The position numbers were made by a program, and so were the translations under genes. From Epiperipatus broadwayi (taxonomy: Eukaryota; Onychophora; Udeonychophora; Euonychophora; Peripatidae), in the NCBI GenBank assembly GCA_028023455.1, contig JAQFVV010006215.1:5071230-5135229 (forward strand): a DNA stretch of 64,000 bases, read 5' to 3'. The stretch's first letter is position 1; every line of letters starts with the position of its first letter. Below the pieces are notes generated by a model that ran no database searches, was not told the DNA's origin, and worked only from the letters and a program-made list of their open reading frames with translations. Shown piece by piece: positions 57,001 to 62,035 of the stretch.

Positions 57001-58917
57001 AGTTTGGCTCTGTGTTATATAATGCTCGTATCAGAAGTGGGGAGAAATACATATATAATTTTTCTTGTCAAAGCTGCTGAATTTAAGTTACTCAGATCAT
57101 AGATAAGCAATTATATGATAGTATTGAATAGCAACAGTCTTTTAAATGATAATAATTATTGAAGAATAGTTATTGTTCAGGAATTCATATGAAGTTTGAA
57201 CTCTGAAAGTGACAGCTGGGTTACAATCAATGGAATTTGAACTTCAGATTCTATCACTCCATCAAACCATGCAGAGCACTTTAAATGATTGATTTTTTTT
57301 AATTAGTATTAATGACATTTCAATGTGTGTAATTACACTAACATGTAAATATGTGCCAAATTATAATTTGTGTTTCACAATTAAAAAAAAAAAAAATGAA
57401 TGAATGATTAGTTAAGAGATTATATGATGTTCAAGTTCCAGAAGGAAATAGTTGAGCTTTGATCTAGGAATCTTTAGTTCTTAAATCCATTACTGTACCA
57501 CTTCCCTAAGCTACATTGGACATTTATATAAAGAATGCTAAATTATTATAAACACCAAAGCAATAATTATGAATAAGTACAACTGTCAAAAAAAATCAGT
57601 GAAGATGAGACAGATTAATAGTTTTGTTTTACTTGTGACATACATTAATGACCAAATAAATTAATAATATTGCAGTTGAATTTCTCAAAGCTATGGAACT
57701 ATGAATATGAAAAAAGGACTTAAATTTATAATATAATCGGTAGTTTTAAATGAACGGCCAGTAAATCCTTCCCTTTGACAAAGATAAAAGTTAATTCTGT
57801 GAAAGATGATGTACCATATTGTTAAGTTTTGAATAAACAGATGTAGTAGATTAGTACTATTTTTTATGAAGGAATAATATGAGTTTAGAGGGATGTGGGA
57901 ATAGGTAATTAGTATTTGAATTATTGTATTGATATTTGAAATGGTAGCAAAACAAATGAAAAATGAAGATCTTTATAAAATTAAAAGATAAGAATGAAAA
58001 ATAGATGCAAGATATTGTTGTAATTTTTTTCTATTTAAATAATATTTAATCTTGATGATTATTGTTGAAGGTAGAACGGTTTGTTTTTTTAGATTTGGAG
58101 TTGATATGGCAATTTTTGAAAGTTGTGGAAGTGATTTAACAATATTGTGGACAAAAGTAAATATGAATAAAACTAATGTTGTGGATAAAAGTAAATATGA
58201 ATAAAACTAAAGTTAGGAAGATAGGTAAAAAATTATGAATTCAGCAAGAAATGTCAATGAAATATTTTTGATAATTAGTCACATATCCTGAAAGTCTATA
58301 TGCTGCTTTCTGGTGATTTTGATTTGCATTTATTAAATAGGCTGCTAAGAAATCATGATATTGTAATGTTCATAAGCAACTCAATAAGAAAGTAATTATT
58401 AAATATAAGCATTTTAATTTAAATCATGGATTATATTTTATATGTAATAGTTGATGGAAAAAGCATGTTCCAAAAAAAAAAAAAATTTGTTTATTAATGT
58501 TTTCATATCAAATTATTATGAATCATGTCAGAATTTCAATGTTTTAATTATTTTATACTTTTATAACCTTTACAGGTAAGATTCAAGAAGCATCGGTGGT
58601 ACAAAAAAATTTTAAAAAATCGTGATCCTCTTATTATATCTTTGGGTTGGCGAAGATTTCAAACAATACCTTTGTACTCCATTCAAGATCATAATATGAG
58701 AAATCGCCTTCTCAAGTATACTCCTCAACATCTGTTTTGTCACGCTTCTTTTTGGGGTACTTATCTTTTTAAAAGATTATTATTATTTAATTACTGGATA
58801 TTAAATCTTTTTTTATAATAAAACAATTAAATTTTTACTGTGAATGAATTTTTTTAAGGGCCGATTACTCCGCAAGGTGCAGGAATTTTGGCTGTTCAGA
58901 ATGTTGCTGATATTACG
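2925..58917 (+). CDS. BMS1: BMS1 ribosome biogenesis GTPase, middle exons (partial)
   Basis: Bms1 is a nucleolar GTPase of the 90S pre-ribosome/SSU processome. It works with Rcl1 and U3 snoRNP in early cleavage of pre-rRNA for the 40S subunit. Twelve exons are visible and join in one frame of 539 codons. They cover the end of the N-terminal half, a long Asp/Glu-rich linker, and the start of the conserved C-terminal (RIBIOP_C/DUF663) domain. Diagnostic segments in order are [93 protein letters not shown] and FWGPITPQG. The GTPase exons are upstream and the last third is downstream of the window. Introns range from about 100 bases to nearly 10 kb and are full of transposons. No stop interrupts the joined frame, so this looks like the working copy. 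Confidence 0.95.
5255..7640. other. possible degraded LTR-like region
   Basis: Begins near TGTAACCGTC and shows a skewed low-complexity composition. A short G+C-richer island (7262-7300) and a GAGGGTATCAAAAT / TTTGATACCC inverted match (about 6857 and 7157) lie inside. It shares CTAGCTCAATC and similar downstream wording with 52185-52400. No ORF of a retrotransposon is visible, and termini and a target duplication could not be fixed. Confidence 0.2.
9356..9363 (+). repeat. target-site duplication, left (hAT)
   Basis: TCCTAAGG, repeated exactly at 12324-12331, immediately outside the terminal inverted repeats. Eight bases is the hAT hallmark. Confidence 0.9.
9597..11402 (-). pseudogene. hAT transposase (GTF2IRD2/ZBED-like group), broken
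   Basis: Reading right to left there are four parts. First is an N-terminal zinc-finger-like part (11402-11202) with Cys-Leu-Ile-Cys and later His-Tyr-x4-His. Then comes a catalytic part with [17 protein letters not shown] (about 10830), where the first Asp of the hAT RNase H-like fold lies. A middle part follows with [13 protein letters not shown] and EVRWLSS. Last is a C-terminal dimerisation part (10220-9597) with [18 protein letters not shown]. Damage: an in-frame TAA near 11200, frameshifts near 10800 and 10690, and a rearrangement at 10239-10298 where a 19-base segment recurs 41 bases away, shifting the frame. No single product is possible. Confidence 0.88.
10239..10298. repeat. short direct duplication inside hAT transposase
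   Basis: CAGATGGCCTTTAATATCT occurs at 10239-10257 and again at 10280-10298. The 41-base offset is not a multiple of three and breaks the transposase frame. Confidence 0.85.
12324..12331 (+). repeat. target-site duplication, right (hAT)
   Basis: TCCTAAGG, partner of 9356-9363. Confidence 0.9.
12977..13067 (+). CDS. BMS1: BMS1 exon 2 of window
   Basis: Acceptor TTTTTTAAAG, donor GTGATG, 91 nt, starting with the last base of the codon split with exon 1. It encodes [19 protein letters not shown] and a following [11 protein letters not shown]. The K-M-R-x-R-R-K stretch corresponds to the basic patch that precedes the acidic linker in BMS1. A CAG 25 bases further in (before 13002) would not keep frame with exon 1, so the upstream AAAG is chosen. 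Confidence 0.85.
13194..13295 (+). CDS. BMS1: BMS1 exon 3 of window
   Basis: Acceptor TTTAG, donor GTAAAT, 102 nt (34 codons), phase 0 on both sides. It is dominated by Asp, Glu and Asn and begins the acidic linker typical of BMS1. The linker is poorly conserved in sequence, so the assignment rests on position, composition and frame. The flanking introns are only about 126 and 141 bases. Confidence 0.8.
13437..13692 (+). CDS. BMS1: BMS1 exon 4 of window (acidic linker)
   Basis: Acceptor TTTTTTAG, donor GTAAAT after 13692, 256 nt, ending with one base of a codon. It encodes a highly acidic stretch followed by a KKKRIRFQ basic cluster and more acidic residues. A second GTAAAT 15 bases on (after TTTCT) would end in the wrong phase for exon 5. 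The donor at 13693 therefore decides the end. Confidence 0.85.
14832..14839 (+). repeat. target-site duplication, left (TIR element)
   Basis: AAGTTTTC, repeated exactly at 16395-16402. Confidence 0.9.
14840..16394. mobile_element. non-autonomous DNA transposon, 28-bp perfect TIRs
   Basis: 1555 bp with perfect 28-bp terminal inverted repeats starting GGTTGTTTTACAATAG (14840-14867 and 16367-16394). An imperfect extension ends in GAGGGCG, and an 8-bp target duplication flanks the element. The left half is much richer in G+C than the surroundings and contains two related segments around TTATTTCTATGC and CACAGAAA (14879 and 15008). The right half is T/A-rich with AAATGTGATAAACAA twice (about 16009 and 16246). 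No transposase is recognisable. Eight-base duplications fit hAT, P or Merlin, and a GG terminus would suit Merlin, but the superfamily is undecided. Confidence 0.88.
16395..16402 (+). repeat. target-site duplication, right (TIR element)
   Basis: AAGTTTTC, partner of 14832-14839. Confidence 0.9.
16480..17040 (+). mobile_element. decayed CR1-like reverse transcriptase
   Basis: Frames with stops give [15 protein letters not shown], then a Gln-Glu-Lys-Cys segment, [21 protein letters not shown] and VEQGC. These correspond to the finger and palm motifs ALDGSL..SQCGFR, AFIDLTKAFDTVN and VKQGC of CR1-like LINEs. The copy is related to the one at 345-1140. It is truncated and non-coding. Confidence 0.65.
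17214..17225 (+). repeat. 12-bp target duplication, left
   Basis: AACTTTTAACAA, identical to 18197-18208, at the outer edges of the palindrome. Confidence 0.7.
17303..17361 (-). ncRNA. hammerhead-like ribozyme, family A copy 1 left arm
   Basis: Minus strand order: ATCCAA, bulge, TCCTCG, core CTGAAGA, A-GGC-CACAA-GCC-A hairpin, GAA, A-[CTAG]-T, C, predicted cleavage, TGGGGA, TA, TTGGAT. TCCTCG pairs with TGGGGA (two wobbles) and ATCCAA with TTGGAT. Stem II has an A/A mismatch at its base, which is unusual. Confidence 0.55.
18031..18089 (+). ncRNA. degraded hammerhead-like motif, family A copy 1 right arm
   Basis: Same layout as the left-arm motif but the core reads CTGAAGT and stem I has mismatches (TGTGGA, CTGGAT). 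It probably cannot cleave. Confidence 0.4.
18197..18208 (+). repeat. 12-bp target duplication, right
   Basis: AACTTTTAACAA, partner of 17214-17225. Confidence 0.7.
18270..18282 (+). repeat. 13-bp target duplication, left (hairpin element)
   Basis: TGTATACAGGATT, repeated exactly at 18534-18546. Confidence 0.75.
18283..18533. mobile_element. 251-bp palindromic element with partial hammerhead core
   Basis: An imperfect hairpin centred near 18440, bounded by a 13-bp direct duplication. Each arm contains a CTGANGA-A-hairpin-GAAAC arrangement. The minus strand at 18396-18423 has CTGAAGA with a GAAAC end. The plus strand at 18462-18488 has CTGATGA with a decayed end. The hairpin is GACTG-CAGGA-CAGTT or a variant. 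I cannot find a matching stem I, so a functional ribozyme is doubtful. Confidence 0.65.
18534..18546 (+). repeat. 13-bp target duplication, right (hairpin element)
   Basis: TGTATACAGGATT, partner of 18270-18282. Confidence 0.75.
18880..19110. other. unexplained G+C-richer patch
   Basis: Contains AGCCCCCGCACATCTCC, CGCGTAGCGCTGG and GGGAGGGGGATCC within otherwise A+T-rich intron. No ORF or inverted ends were found. It is perhaps a fragment of a transposon not otherwise represented here. Confidence 0.3.
19424..19525 (+). CDS. BMS1: BMS1 exon 5 of window
   Basis: Acceptor AAAATAG, donor GTAATT, 102 nt, split codons at both ends. It encodes [20 protein letters not shown] and then LKKLVYGA. The ALKWK-x-(D/E)-L and L-(R/K)-K-L-(I/V)-Y-G pattern is strongly characteristic of BMS1 just after the acidic linker. 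Confidence 0.95.
20735..21240 (+). mobile_element. decayed non-LTR retrotransposon, C-terminal coding part
   Basis: A 60-codon open piece (20741-20923) contains [20 protein letters not shown] and [11 protein letters not shown]. Reading through stops it continues with [11 protein letters not shown] and LIWFGYTMK. These match the order V-x-x-F-x-Y-L-G-S-L, K-x-x-L-(x)n-L-L-Y-G-x-E-x-W and L-R-W-F-G-H-V found downstream of the reverse transcriptase in many LINEs. The copy is broken by several stops. Confidence 0.55.
21268..21289 (+). repeat. ATA microsatellite
   Basis: Short trinucleotide run of AAT units in the intron. Confidence 0.8.
25600..25624. repeat. short perfect hairpin
   Basis: AATAGGTTA and TAACCTATT are inverted around a six-base loop. 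There is no poly-T or other sign of a terminator function. Confidence 0.6.
26335..26620 (+). mobile_element. possible Tc1/mariner-like transposase relic
   Basis: Combining frames gives [10 protein letters not shown] and [15 protein letters not shown]. These resemble the FL..ILFSDE and VRIWG.ENPH.VIE motifs around the second catalytic Asp of one mariner-like transposase group. Only about 90 residues are traceable and frames change, so this is tentative. Confidence 0.35.
27166..27317 (+). CDS. BMS1: BMS1 exon 6 of window
   Basis: Acceptor CTACTTAG, donor GTAAAC, 152 nt, phase 1 in, phase 0 out. It encodes VFETPSNQ, then [26 protein letters not shown] and QDWSLEK. The (L/I)GG(L/I)F(R/K)V(S/A)Q...DS-x-D-C...DW-x-L-E series is diagnostic of BMS1. 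Confidence 0.95.
27765..27850 (+). other. tRNA-Leu-like SINE or pseudo-tRNA fragment
   Basis: AGCGAGTGGTGGAGG resembles a Leu tRNA D-arm/A box, and CTGGATTTTAAGAT resembles an anticodon arm with TAA in the loop. The B box is degenerate and no acceptor stem closes. It is therefore not a working tRNA gene. Confidence 0.35.
29560..30480 (+). mobile_element. piggyBac-like transposase relic
   Basis: Translation through stops gives [15 protein letters not shown] near 29870, [12 protein letters not shown] near 30135 and [12 protein letters not shown] near 30220. The last matches the (L/I)-x-(L/I)-DE-(S/M)-(M/L)-x-x-F-K/G motif around a catalytic Asp of piggyBac transposases, and the first resembles their MEETN.YA segment. 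Several stops follow. No TTAA-bounded ends were identified. Confidence 0.6.
31355..31400 (-). repeat. family A terminal remnant
   Basis: GTGGCAATACGTATAGTGAG and the following TTTTGTTTGTTTTAAT resemble the family A terminus GTGGCACTACTGTATGGAGA plus GTTTTGCCTGTTTTAAT. Confidence 0.4.
32239..32326 (+). CDS. BMS1: BMS1 exon 7 of window
   Basis: Acceptor TTTTTAAAAG, donor GTAAGA, 88 nt, phase 0 in, phase 1 out. It encodes [20 protein letters not shown] and TLLKAHED. The I-R-(x)3-D-C-F-V-T-G-K-W motif is highly conserved in BMS1. Confidence 0.95.
33928..33940 (+). repeat. 13-bp target duplication, left (34-kb palindrome)
   Basis: ATTAATAAGAATA, repeated exactly at 34207-34219. Confidence 0.8.
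34005..34047 (-). ncRNA. hammerhead-like motif with variant core, left arm
   Basis: Mirror of the right-arm motif at 34062-34104. On the minus strand AGCT is followed by ATGATTA, a hairpin, GAA, A-[GCGC]-T, C and AGCT. Core bases 3 and 8 are A and U. Confidence 0.3.
34062..34104 (+). ncRNA. hammerhead-like motif with variant core, right arm
   Basis: AGCT, core ATGATTA, a GGAGG...CCCCC hairpin (one mismatch, one extra base before it), GAA, A-[GCGT]-T, C, then AGCT, which pairs with the first AGCT. The layout matches a one-pair stem III hammerhead. C3 and G8 are replaced by A and U, as in the motif at 1330-1373. Activity is uncertain. Confidence 0.3.
34207..34219 (+). repeat. 13-bp target duplication, right (34-kb palindrome)
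   Basis: ATTAATAAGAATA, partner of 33928-33940. Confidence 0.8.
35160..35275 (-). repeat. half copy of CCCACTGAG foldback repeat
   Basis: CCCACTGAGTTATGTGACGT begins at 35189. The following TCAAAAACAATAAGAG, GGTAACC and CTGTTTTTAAG match the reverse strand of the element at 35449-35674. Confidence 0.6.
35449..35674. mobile_element. 226-bp foldback/MITE-like element
   Basis: Inner ends CCCACTGAGTTATGTGACAT + CAAAA (35508) and their exact inverse (to 35625) lie inside longer imperfect inverted repeats. These run from ATATCTGTAAT on the left to ATTACAGATAT on the right. It is non-coding. Another partial copy lies 280 bases upstream. No hammerhead core was found and the target duplication is unclear. 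Confidence 0.65.
36235..36357 (+). CDS. BMS1: BMS1 exon 8 of window
   Basis: Acceptor TTTCCTAG, donor GTAAGT, 123 nt, phase 1 on both sides. It encodes [20 protein letters not shown] followed by a charged tail. [10 protein letters not shown] is a hallmark BMS1 motif. Confidence 0.96.
36451..36479 (-). other. hammerhead-like half motif
   Basis: On the minus strand CTGACGA is followed by A, a perfect 7-bp hairpin GACTGTT-AGG-AACAGTC, then GAAAC. This is the core and stem II of a hammerhead with one extra base. No stem I partner or clear cleavage site was found around it. Confidence 0.4.
38271..38728 (+). mobile_element. family A ribozyme-bearing element, copy 2
   Basis: Starts GACAAAAACTCTCCATACAG and runs through the family A body. 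It ends with an inverted copy of the start (GGCATTACTCTATGGAGAG). It is palindromic but with a shorter second arm than copy 1. The outer duplication is not clear: only ATAAACAA recurs at the edges. A second small family A piece follows at 38741-38800, so two insertions or a rearrangement are possible. Confidence 0.75.
38371..38430 (-). ncRNA. best family A hammerhead-like ribozyme
   Basis: Minus strand: ATCCAA, GGC, TCTTCA, core CTGACGA, A, hairpin GGC-CAAA-GCC, A, GAA, A-[CTAG]-T, C, then TGGGGA, TA, TTGGAT. TCTTCA pairs with TGGGGA over six positions (two wobbles), and ATCCAA pairs with TTGGAT over six. The two helices are separated by an internal loop as in natural type I ribozymes. Cleavage is predicted between 38386 and 38385, after GTC. 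An A/A mismatch at the foot of stem II is the only clear flaw. Confidence 0.65.
38741..38800 (+). repeat. family A fragment
   Basis: CAAAACTCCATATAGTAGTG followed by AATCATGTGATATTTT joins the two family A termini with the middle missing. Confidence 0.55.
40086..40670. mobile_element. hAT-type MITE
   Basis: 585 bp with inverted ends AGTGACCAGAC on the left and the same read inward from the right, continuing ATCCTGATTTT. The GTGACCAGAC end is common among short hAT elements. Flanks are TATATA-rich, so an 8-bp duplication cannot be called cleanly. It contains open frames of about 66 codons with no recognisable product. Confidence 0.6.
43203..43215 (+). repeat. 13-bp target duplication, left (43-kb palindrome)
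   Basis: CTAACTGAATACT, repeated exactly at 43728-43740. Confidence 0.85.
43350..43407 (-). ncRNA. hammerhead ribozyme, type I, left arm
   Basis: Minus strand: AATC, bulge TGA, ACTAA, core CTGATGA, stem II GTGCT-GGTTT-AGCAT (five pairs), GAA, stem III AT-[ATGT]-AT, A, then TTGGT, GATT. ACTAA pairs with TTGGT (one wobble) and AATC with GATT. All conserved core bases (CUGANGA, GAA) are present. Cleavage is predicted between 43361 and 43360 after UA. Confidence 0.8.
43602..43660 (+). ncRNA. hammerhead ribozyme, type I, right arm
   Basis: ATAATC, bulge TGG, ACCAA, core CTGATGA, stem II T-TGCT-GGTTT-AGCA-T, GAA, stem III AT-[ATAT]-AT, A, then TTGGT, GATTAT. ACCAA pairs perfectly with TTGGT and ATAATC perfectly with GATTAT. 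Relative to the left arm, a C-G pair replaces a U-G wobble in stem I. The foot of stem II is a U/U mismatch here but a G-U pair in the left arm. Cleavage is predicted between 43649 and 43650. Confidence 0.8.
43728..43740 (+). repeat. 13-bp target duplication, right (43-kb palindrome)
   Basis: CTAACTGAATACT, partner of 43203-43215. Confidence 0.85.
43960..44096 (+). CDS. BMS1: BMS1 exon 9 of window
   Basis: Acceptor TTCTACAG, donor GTAATG, 137 nt, phase 1 in, phase 0 out. It encodes [40 protein letters not shown] and FAQQAQ. K-(x)n-KRKLKEMF-(x)2-EYD is a conserved BMS1 segment. An AAG nine bases upstream (start 43951) keeps frame and would add three residues. CAG is preferred as the more usual acceptor. 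Confidence 0.93.
44868..45010 (+). repeat. direct repeat with 48632-48790
   Basis: Shared words in the same order are CAGATAAAA, TGACAAATAGATTG, GGGCATTATTTGCAA (GGGCGTTATTTGCAA in the other copy) and TAAATGATT. It may be part of the autonomous relative of the family B element. No protein is recognised. Confidence 0.55.
45235..45248 (+). repeat. 14-bp target duplication, left
   Basis: GCTATTCAAATATT, identical to 45863-45876, flanks the family A insertion. Confidence 0.88.
45345..45401 (-). ncRNA. degraded family A hammerhead, left arm of copy 3
   Basis: CTGAAGA and most of the stem are kept, but GAAAC reads AAAAC and the CTAGTC cleavage region is deleted. Not expected to cleave. Confidence 0.4.
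45651..45709 (+). ncRNA. degraded family A hammerhead, right arm of copy 3
   Basis: ATCCAA, TCCTCA, CTGAAGA, CTAGTC, TGGGAA and TTGGAT are present. The stem II strand and GAAAC are mutated (TTAAAAAC). Confidence 0.4.
45863..45876 (+). repeat. 14-bp target duplication, right
   Basis: GCTATTCAAATATT, partner of 45235-45248. Confidence 0.88.
45867..45926 (-). ncRNA. hammerhead-like motif of family B
   Basis: Minus strand: TTCAAA, AAGC, TTCTCA, core TTGATAA, a weak A-rich stem II, GAA, A-[CTAA]-T, C, then TGAGAA, TA, TTTGAA. TTCTCA pairs perfectly with TGAGAA and TTCAAA with TTTGAA. Compared with family A (TCCTCA/TGGGGA and ATCCAA/TTGGAT) several positions changed on both strands together. The core has U3 and A8 instead of C3 and G8, and stem II has decayed. 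Confidence 0.45.
48080..48510 (-). mobile_element. family B palindromic element, right arm
   Basis: Reverse complement of the 45118-46160 arm, without the family A insertion. It contains CTTCTCACTGATAAAAGACA near 48350, a decayed hammerhead-like core, and AATAGAAGATTATGCTAATG at the outer end. It could be the second arm of one large palindrome with a spacer of nearly 2 kb, or an independent copy. Confidence 0.6.
48632..48790 (+). repeat. direct repeat with 44868-45010
   Basis: Second copy of the repeat described at 44868. It is followed by an open frame (48794-48991) whose KYDEH segment is only weakly reminiscent of a Penelope GIY-YIG domain. Confidence 0.5.
49108..49195 (+). repeat. family A 5' fragment
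   Basis: ACTCTCCGTACAGTAGTGC, ATGGATGCCAGAA and GCATAAAATC match the first 90 bases of family A. The remainder is missing. Confidence 0.7.
49519..49707 (+). CDS. BMS1: BMS1 exon 10 of window
   Basis: Acceptor TTTCTAG, donor GTGAGT, 189 nt, phase 0 on both sides. It encodes [40 protein letters not shown] and GCVQ. This is the very conserved start of the C-terminal RIBIOP_C (DUF663) domain, where family members read YEGFRPGxYVR(I/L)E(I/L). Confidence 0.97.
51930..53120. other. possible solo-LTR-like region
   Basis: More balanced composition than its surroundings (GGACCGGCCC, ACCGTGGCCCACC, GTTCCGACGACG). It shares CTAGCTCAATC plus a loosely similar downstream stretch with 5411-5520. Near its right part GTAGCCATCGCAAATTTGTT recurs with variants (about 53020, 53060, 53093). 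No ORF, and ends and target duplication are not resolved. Confidence 0.25.
54407..54419 (+). repeat. 13-bp target duplication, left
   Basis: AGATTGTCTATCT, identical to 54606-54618, flanks a family A copy. Confidence 0.88.
54420..54605 (+). mobile_element. family A element, copy 4 (short, single arm)
   Basis: 186 bp with the standard termini AAACAAAGGCAAAACTC and GATCATGTGATGTTT and an exact 13-bp duplication, but no second arm. It shows that the palindromic part is not needed for insertion. It defines both ends and the polarity of the family. It interrupts a Jockey-like relic. Confidence 0.88.
54525..54580 (-). ncRNA. family A hammerhead with core deletion
   Basis: Stem I strands TCCTCA and TGGGGA, GAAAC and CTAGTC are intact. 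CTGANGA runs straight into GGCC (CTGATGGCC), losing core bases. Probably dead. Confidence 0.45.
54606..54618 (+). repeat. 13-bp target duplication, right
   Basis: AGATTGTCTATCT, partner of 54407-54419. Confidence 0.88.
57215..57280 (-). other. tRNA-like SINE fragment
   Basis: On the minus strand TGGTTTGATGG resembles an A box, and AAGTTCAAATTCC resembles a B box (GGTTCAAATCC). They are closer together than in a real tRNA. Confidence 0.35.
57430..57515 (-). other. tRNA-like SINE fragment
   Basis: On the minus strand AAGTGGTACAGTAATGG, TTTAAGAAC and CTAGATCAAAGCTC follow the order D-arm, anticodon arm, T-arm of a Leu-like tRNA. It is too degenerate to be a gene. Confidence 0.35.
58576..58756 (+). 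CDS. BMS1: BMS1 exon 11 of window
   Basis: Acceptor CTTTACAG, donor GTACTT, 181 nt, phase 0 in, phase 1 out. It encodes [54 protein letters not shown] and [16 protein letters not shown]-x-RDPxI and GWRRFQT(I/M)P-x-Y are among the strongest signatures of BMS1/TSR1-family C-terminal domains, here clearly BMS1. Confidence 0.97.
58859..58917 (+). CDS. BMS1: BMS1 exon 12 of window
   Basis: Acceptor TTTTTTAAG, donor GTTAGT, 59 nt, phase 1 in, phase 0 out. It encodes [24 protein letters not shown]-x-(T/P)-P-x-x-(T/A)-G follows directly after exon 11 in BMS1. The preceding intron is only 102 bases. The next exon, expected to start with a Pro-x-Phe-Arg-Ile segment, is not in the window. Confidence 0.95.
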
Positions 58918-59581
58918 GTTAGTTTTTTTTTATTGGTCAGAAAAAAAATATGATATTTAAAAAAAGCCTATTTTATTAGCACGAATTCTCTATGCCCCTT
59001 AATAATTTTGAGAATTCTTAACACTTTTGTAGTGCATATATATATAATATATATAATGTCACATCTGCATGGATTAAAATTTATATTGTGGGTGGTTTTT
59101 GTGAATAACTATAATTTTTGGGGTAATTGTAAGATATATTTTGGATTAATGATGAATAATTTGATCCAGGGCTGATATTTGATATGAGTAATAATAGTAC
59201 GAATTAAGAATAAAATATTTATTAAATATTGTTAATATTTTTTTGAATATATTAGAACCTTGGATTTTTTTATATTGGTCAATCGTGAGGCATATATTTC
59301 TGTTCTATTAGATCTATATTGTATCCAGTTATTAGGTCTCTATGAAATACTTTAGTCAGTATTTGGATATTTGTATGCTTGTGTTTTTATAGGGTATGAT
59401 AATGAATGCTTTGTTCAAAACAAAAATAAAATAGTAACTGAAAATGTAGAAACAAATTATTTATCATCATCAACCATTATCAGTCCACTGCAGGATGAAG
59501 ATCTCCTCTCCACATCACCCCTGCACATTTTCATATTGACTCCAATTTAAGATTTCAATTGTCCATCTATTATCATCTCTT

Positions 59582-61247
59582 CTAGCAATATGTCCAGCCC
59601 AACTCCAATCTTTTAATTTTTTCAATGAGGTCAGTAATATCTGTTTGTTCTCTTACCCATATGTTGCGTTTTCGATCTCTTCTTGTTACTCCCAATCTGC
59701 ATCTATCCATACTTCTTTGAGTGATCTGCAGTCTCTGTAATGCTCTTCTATTAAGTGTCCAAGACTCAGATCCATAAGTAAGAACTGGTAAAATACGTTT
59801 ATTAAAAACCTTTCTTTTCAAACACATAGGCATATTTTCTTTTAGTATCAAGTTATTGCTACCAAAAGTACTTCAACCAAGTTTAATTCTATGATTAATT
59901 TCATCCATTGTTTCCATCTGTATTAATAATCTGACCAAGGTACTTATAGCTGTTAACATAATCAATCTTTATTTTCATATTTTGAGAAAATCCATTAAAC
60001 ATTACTTTAGTCTTTTTAACATTTATCTTTAGTCCTATTTTCTTACTTTCATCTGATAACTCCTGCAACATTTCCTGCAGCTCTAAAGCATTATTTGCAA
60101 AAACAACTACATCATCTGAAAAATCTAAATTACTTAAATAATCTCCATTTACTTTTACACCTTTAGCTTTTCATTTTGATCCACAAAATACTTCTTGCAG
60201 CACTGCTGTAAAACGTTTTGGAGATATGGAGTTACCCTGTCTTACACCCTTCTCAATATTGACTATCGGGATCAGTATCATTATGTAATCTAATTGTTGC
60301 TGTTGCATTTTTATAAATATTCTTTAAAATATGACATCCTGGATCTATACCTTGATGATTCATCATATGTCTTTTCATAATCTACAAATCCAAAGCATAA
60401 TGGCAACTCATATTCATTTGTCCTTTCTATAACTTCTCTCAATACCTGAATATGATCTACTGTATTAAAACCACTTTTAAATCCAGCTTGTTCTCTTGGT
60501 TGGTGCACAATCTCTGTAGACAGGTTGCAATTATCTTGGTAAAAATTTTACATAAAACTGATAGGTCTGTAATTTTTAATATCTTTATCATTTTTTTTAA
60601 ATATTAGTATTAATACTGCATTCTTCCAATTATCTGGTACATCTTCATCATTTAGACATTTGATATATAACTTTGATAAAAAAAATTCTATTTCTTCACC
60701 TGCTTTAAATATATTAATTACAATTCTATCATTACCTGGAGCCTTTCCTTTCTTCATAAATTTAATTGCATGTCTCACTTCTTCATTTAAAATTCTGAGC
60801 AATTCGGAAGATATAATAGATATAGGAAGTACTTGTTCTTTATTATTATATAATTCTTGATAGAAGTCTTCTACCCATTTCATGATGACATCTCTTTTTA
60901 GTAATAATTCCATCTGTTTTTCTTATTGCAGATATAAATTTTCTACCAATATGAAAATGTTGTTTTACATTCTTGAGTCTTTTATTCTCTTCTACAGTTT
61001 TCCTTGCTAGTTCACAGTTATACTTCCTTATATCATTTTCAACTGTTTTCTGCACCATTTTACAAAATTCGAGATATTGAATCCTTTTTAATGCATCATT
61101 TTTGTATATCTTCATATTCCTTCTTTTCTTCCTACATTCTCTAGTCTCATTAGAAATTTTATTGGTCAATTGCTGCTTTTTTCTACTAGCTATCTTTGTT
61201 GCAGTTTTTAAAAGTGTATCAGTTATTTTCATATTAATTTCATTCAA
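59582..61247 (-). pseudogene. RTE reverse transcriptase part
   Basis: From right to left: a basic linker (61247-60846). Then [13 protein letters not shown] and NYRPISFM (60913-60548), the standard finger motifs. Next come REQAGFKSGFNTVDHIQVLR and LCFGFVDYEKTYDESS (60508-60311), where the palm Asp of FVDYEKAFDS is kept. Last is a C-terminal part LPVLTYGSESWTLNRRALQR with later RLELGW (59851-59582). Frames change between the pieces and the YADD region is damaged. No active enzyme. Confidence 0.82.
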
Positions 61248-61413
61248 ATTTGAATCATGTTCAAAATCTACTAATACTTGAAACCGATTTGTAAGTTCTA
61301 ACTTAAATTCATTAGAATGTTTCTGAAGATTAGGAATATCAACTGTAAATATTGTTTTTCTTAATAATTTTTGTCTCCAGTTTTACATTAACACATATCT
61401 TACATCTTTCTAA

Positions 61414-62035
61414 TCAATGATAATTTCCTTTGTTAAAATTATTAAGAACATTACAGTTTTGAAATATGTATTTTCTGTTAGTTAAAATATAATCCAATTC
61501 TGCTGTACCTTCATTTGGATGCTTCCAAGTCCTTTTTCTCAAAAAAAAGAATTCATAATATAAATTTTTCTTTTTCTGCAAACTCCACAAGTCTATGTCC
61601 TCGTTCATTTCTATTACCATAACCAAAATTACCTACAGCACTTTCATCTTTCCTTTGTTTACCAATTCTAGTATTAAAGTCTCCCATAACAATTTTAAAA
61701 TGTTGTTTACTCTGATCAAAAGCCTTTTGTACATCTATATAAAAATCTTCTACTACTTCATCACTATGAGAACTTGTTGGGGCATAAACCTGAATTATCT
61801 GCATTTGGTATCTGCTATTAAGCTGTATAACTAATCTTGCCACTCTGTCCGATACACCATCAATCTCCACAATATTGTTCTTCCTCTTTTTATTTATAAT
61901 GAATCCTACTCCACTTGTATTTCCAATATTTGTACCTTTATAATAGAGTATATGTCCACTTTTTAAATCAATTGTCTCTTCACCTTTTCTTTTAACTTCA
62001 CAAAGTCCAATAATGTCTCATTTAATATAAAACAG
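61414..62035 (-). pseudogene. RTE apurinic-like endonuclease part
   Basis: DIIGLCEVKRKGEE near 62010, SGVGFIINKK near 61900, QIIQVYAPTSSHSDEV near 61790 and IVMGDFNTRIG near 61690 give the APE-type endonuclease motifs with the catalytic GDFN Asp and Asn kept. AELDYILTNRK near 61480 follows. A stop after FYIK and a frameshift near 61560 break it. Confidence 0.82.

Larger units (their letters stand above)
49708..58575 (+). other. intron 10: LTR-like region and Jockey-like relic
   Basis: Contains an LTR-like region (51930-53120), a Jockey-like relic (53980-56160) with a nested family A copy (54420-54605) and tRNA-like SINE pieces (57215-57515). The stretches 49710-51920, 53130-53970, 56170-57200 and 57530-58570 show T/A runs and nothing recognisable. 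Confidence 0.55.
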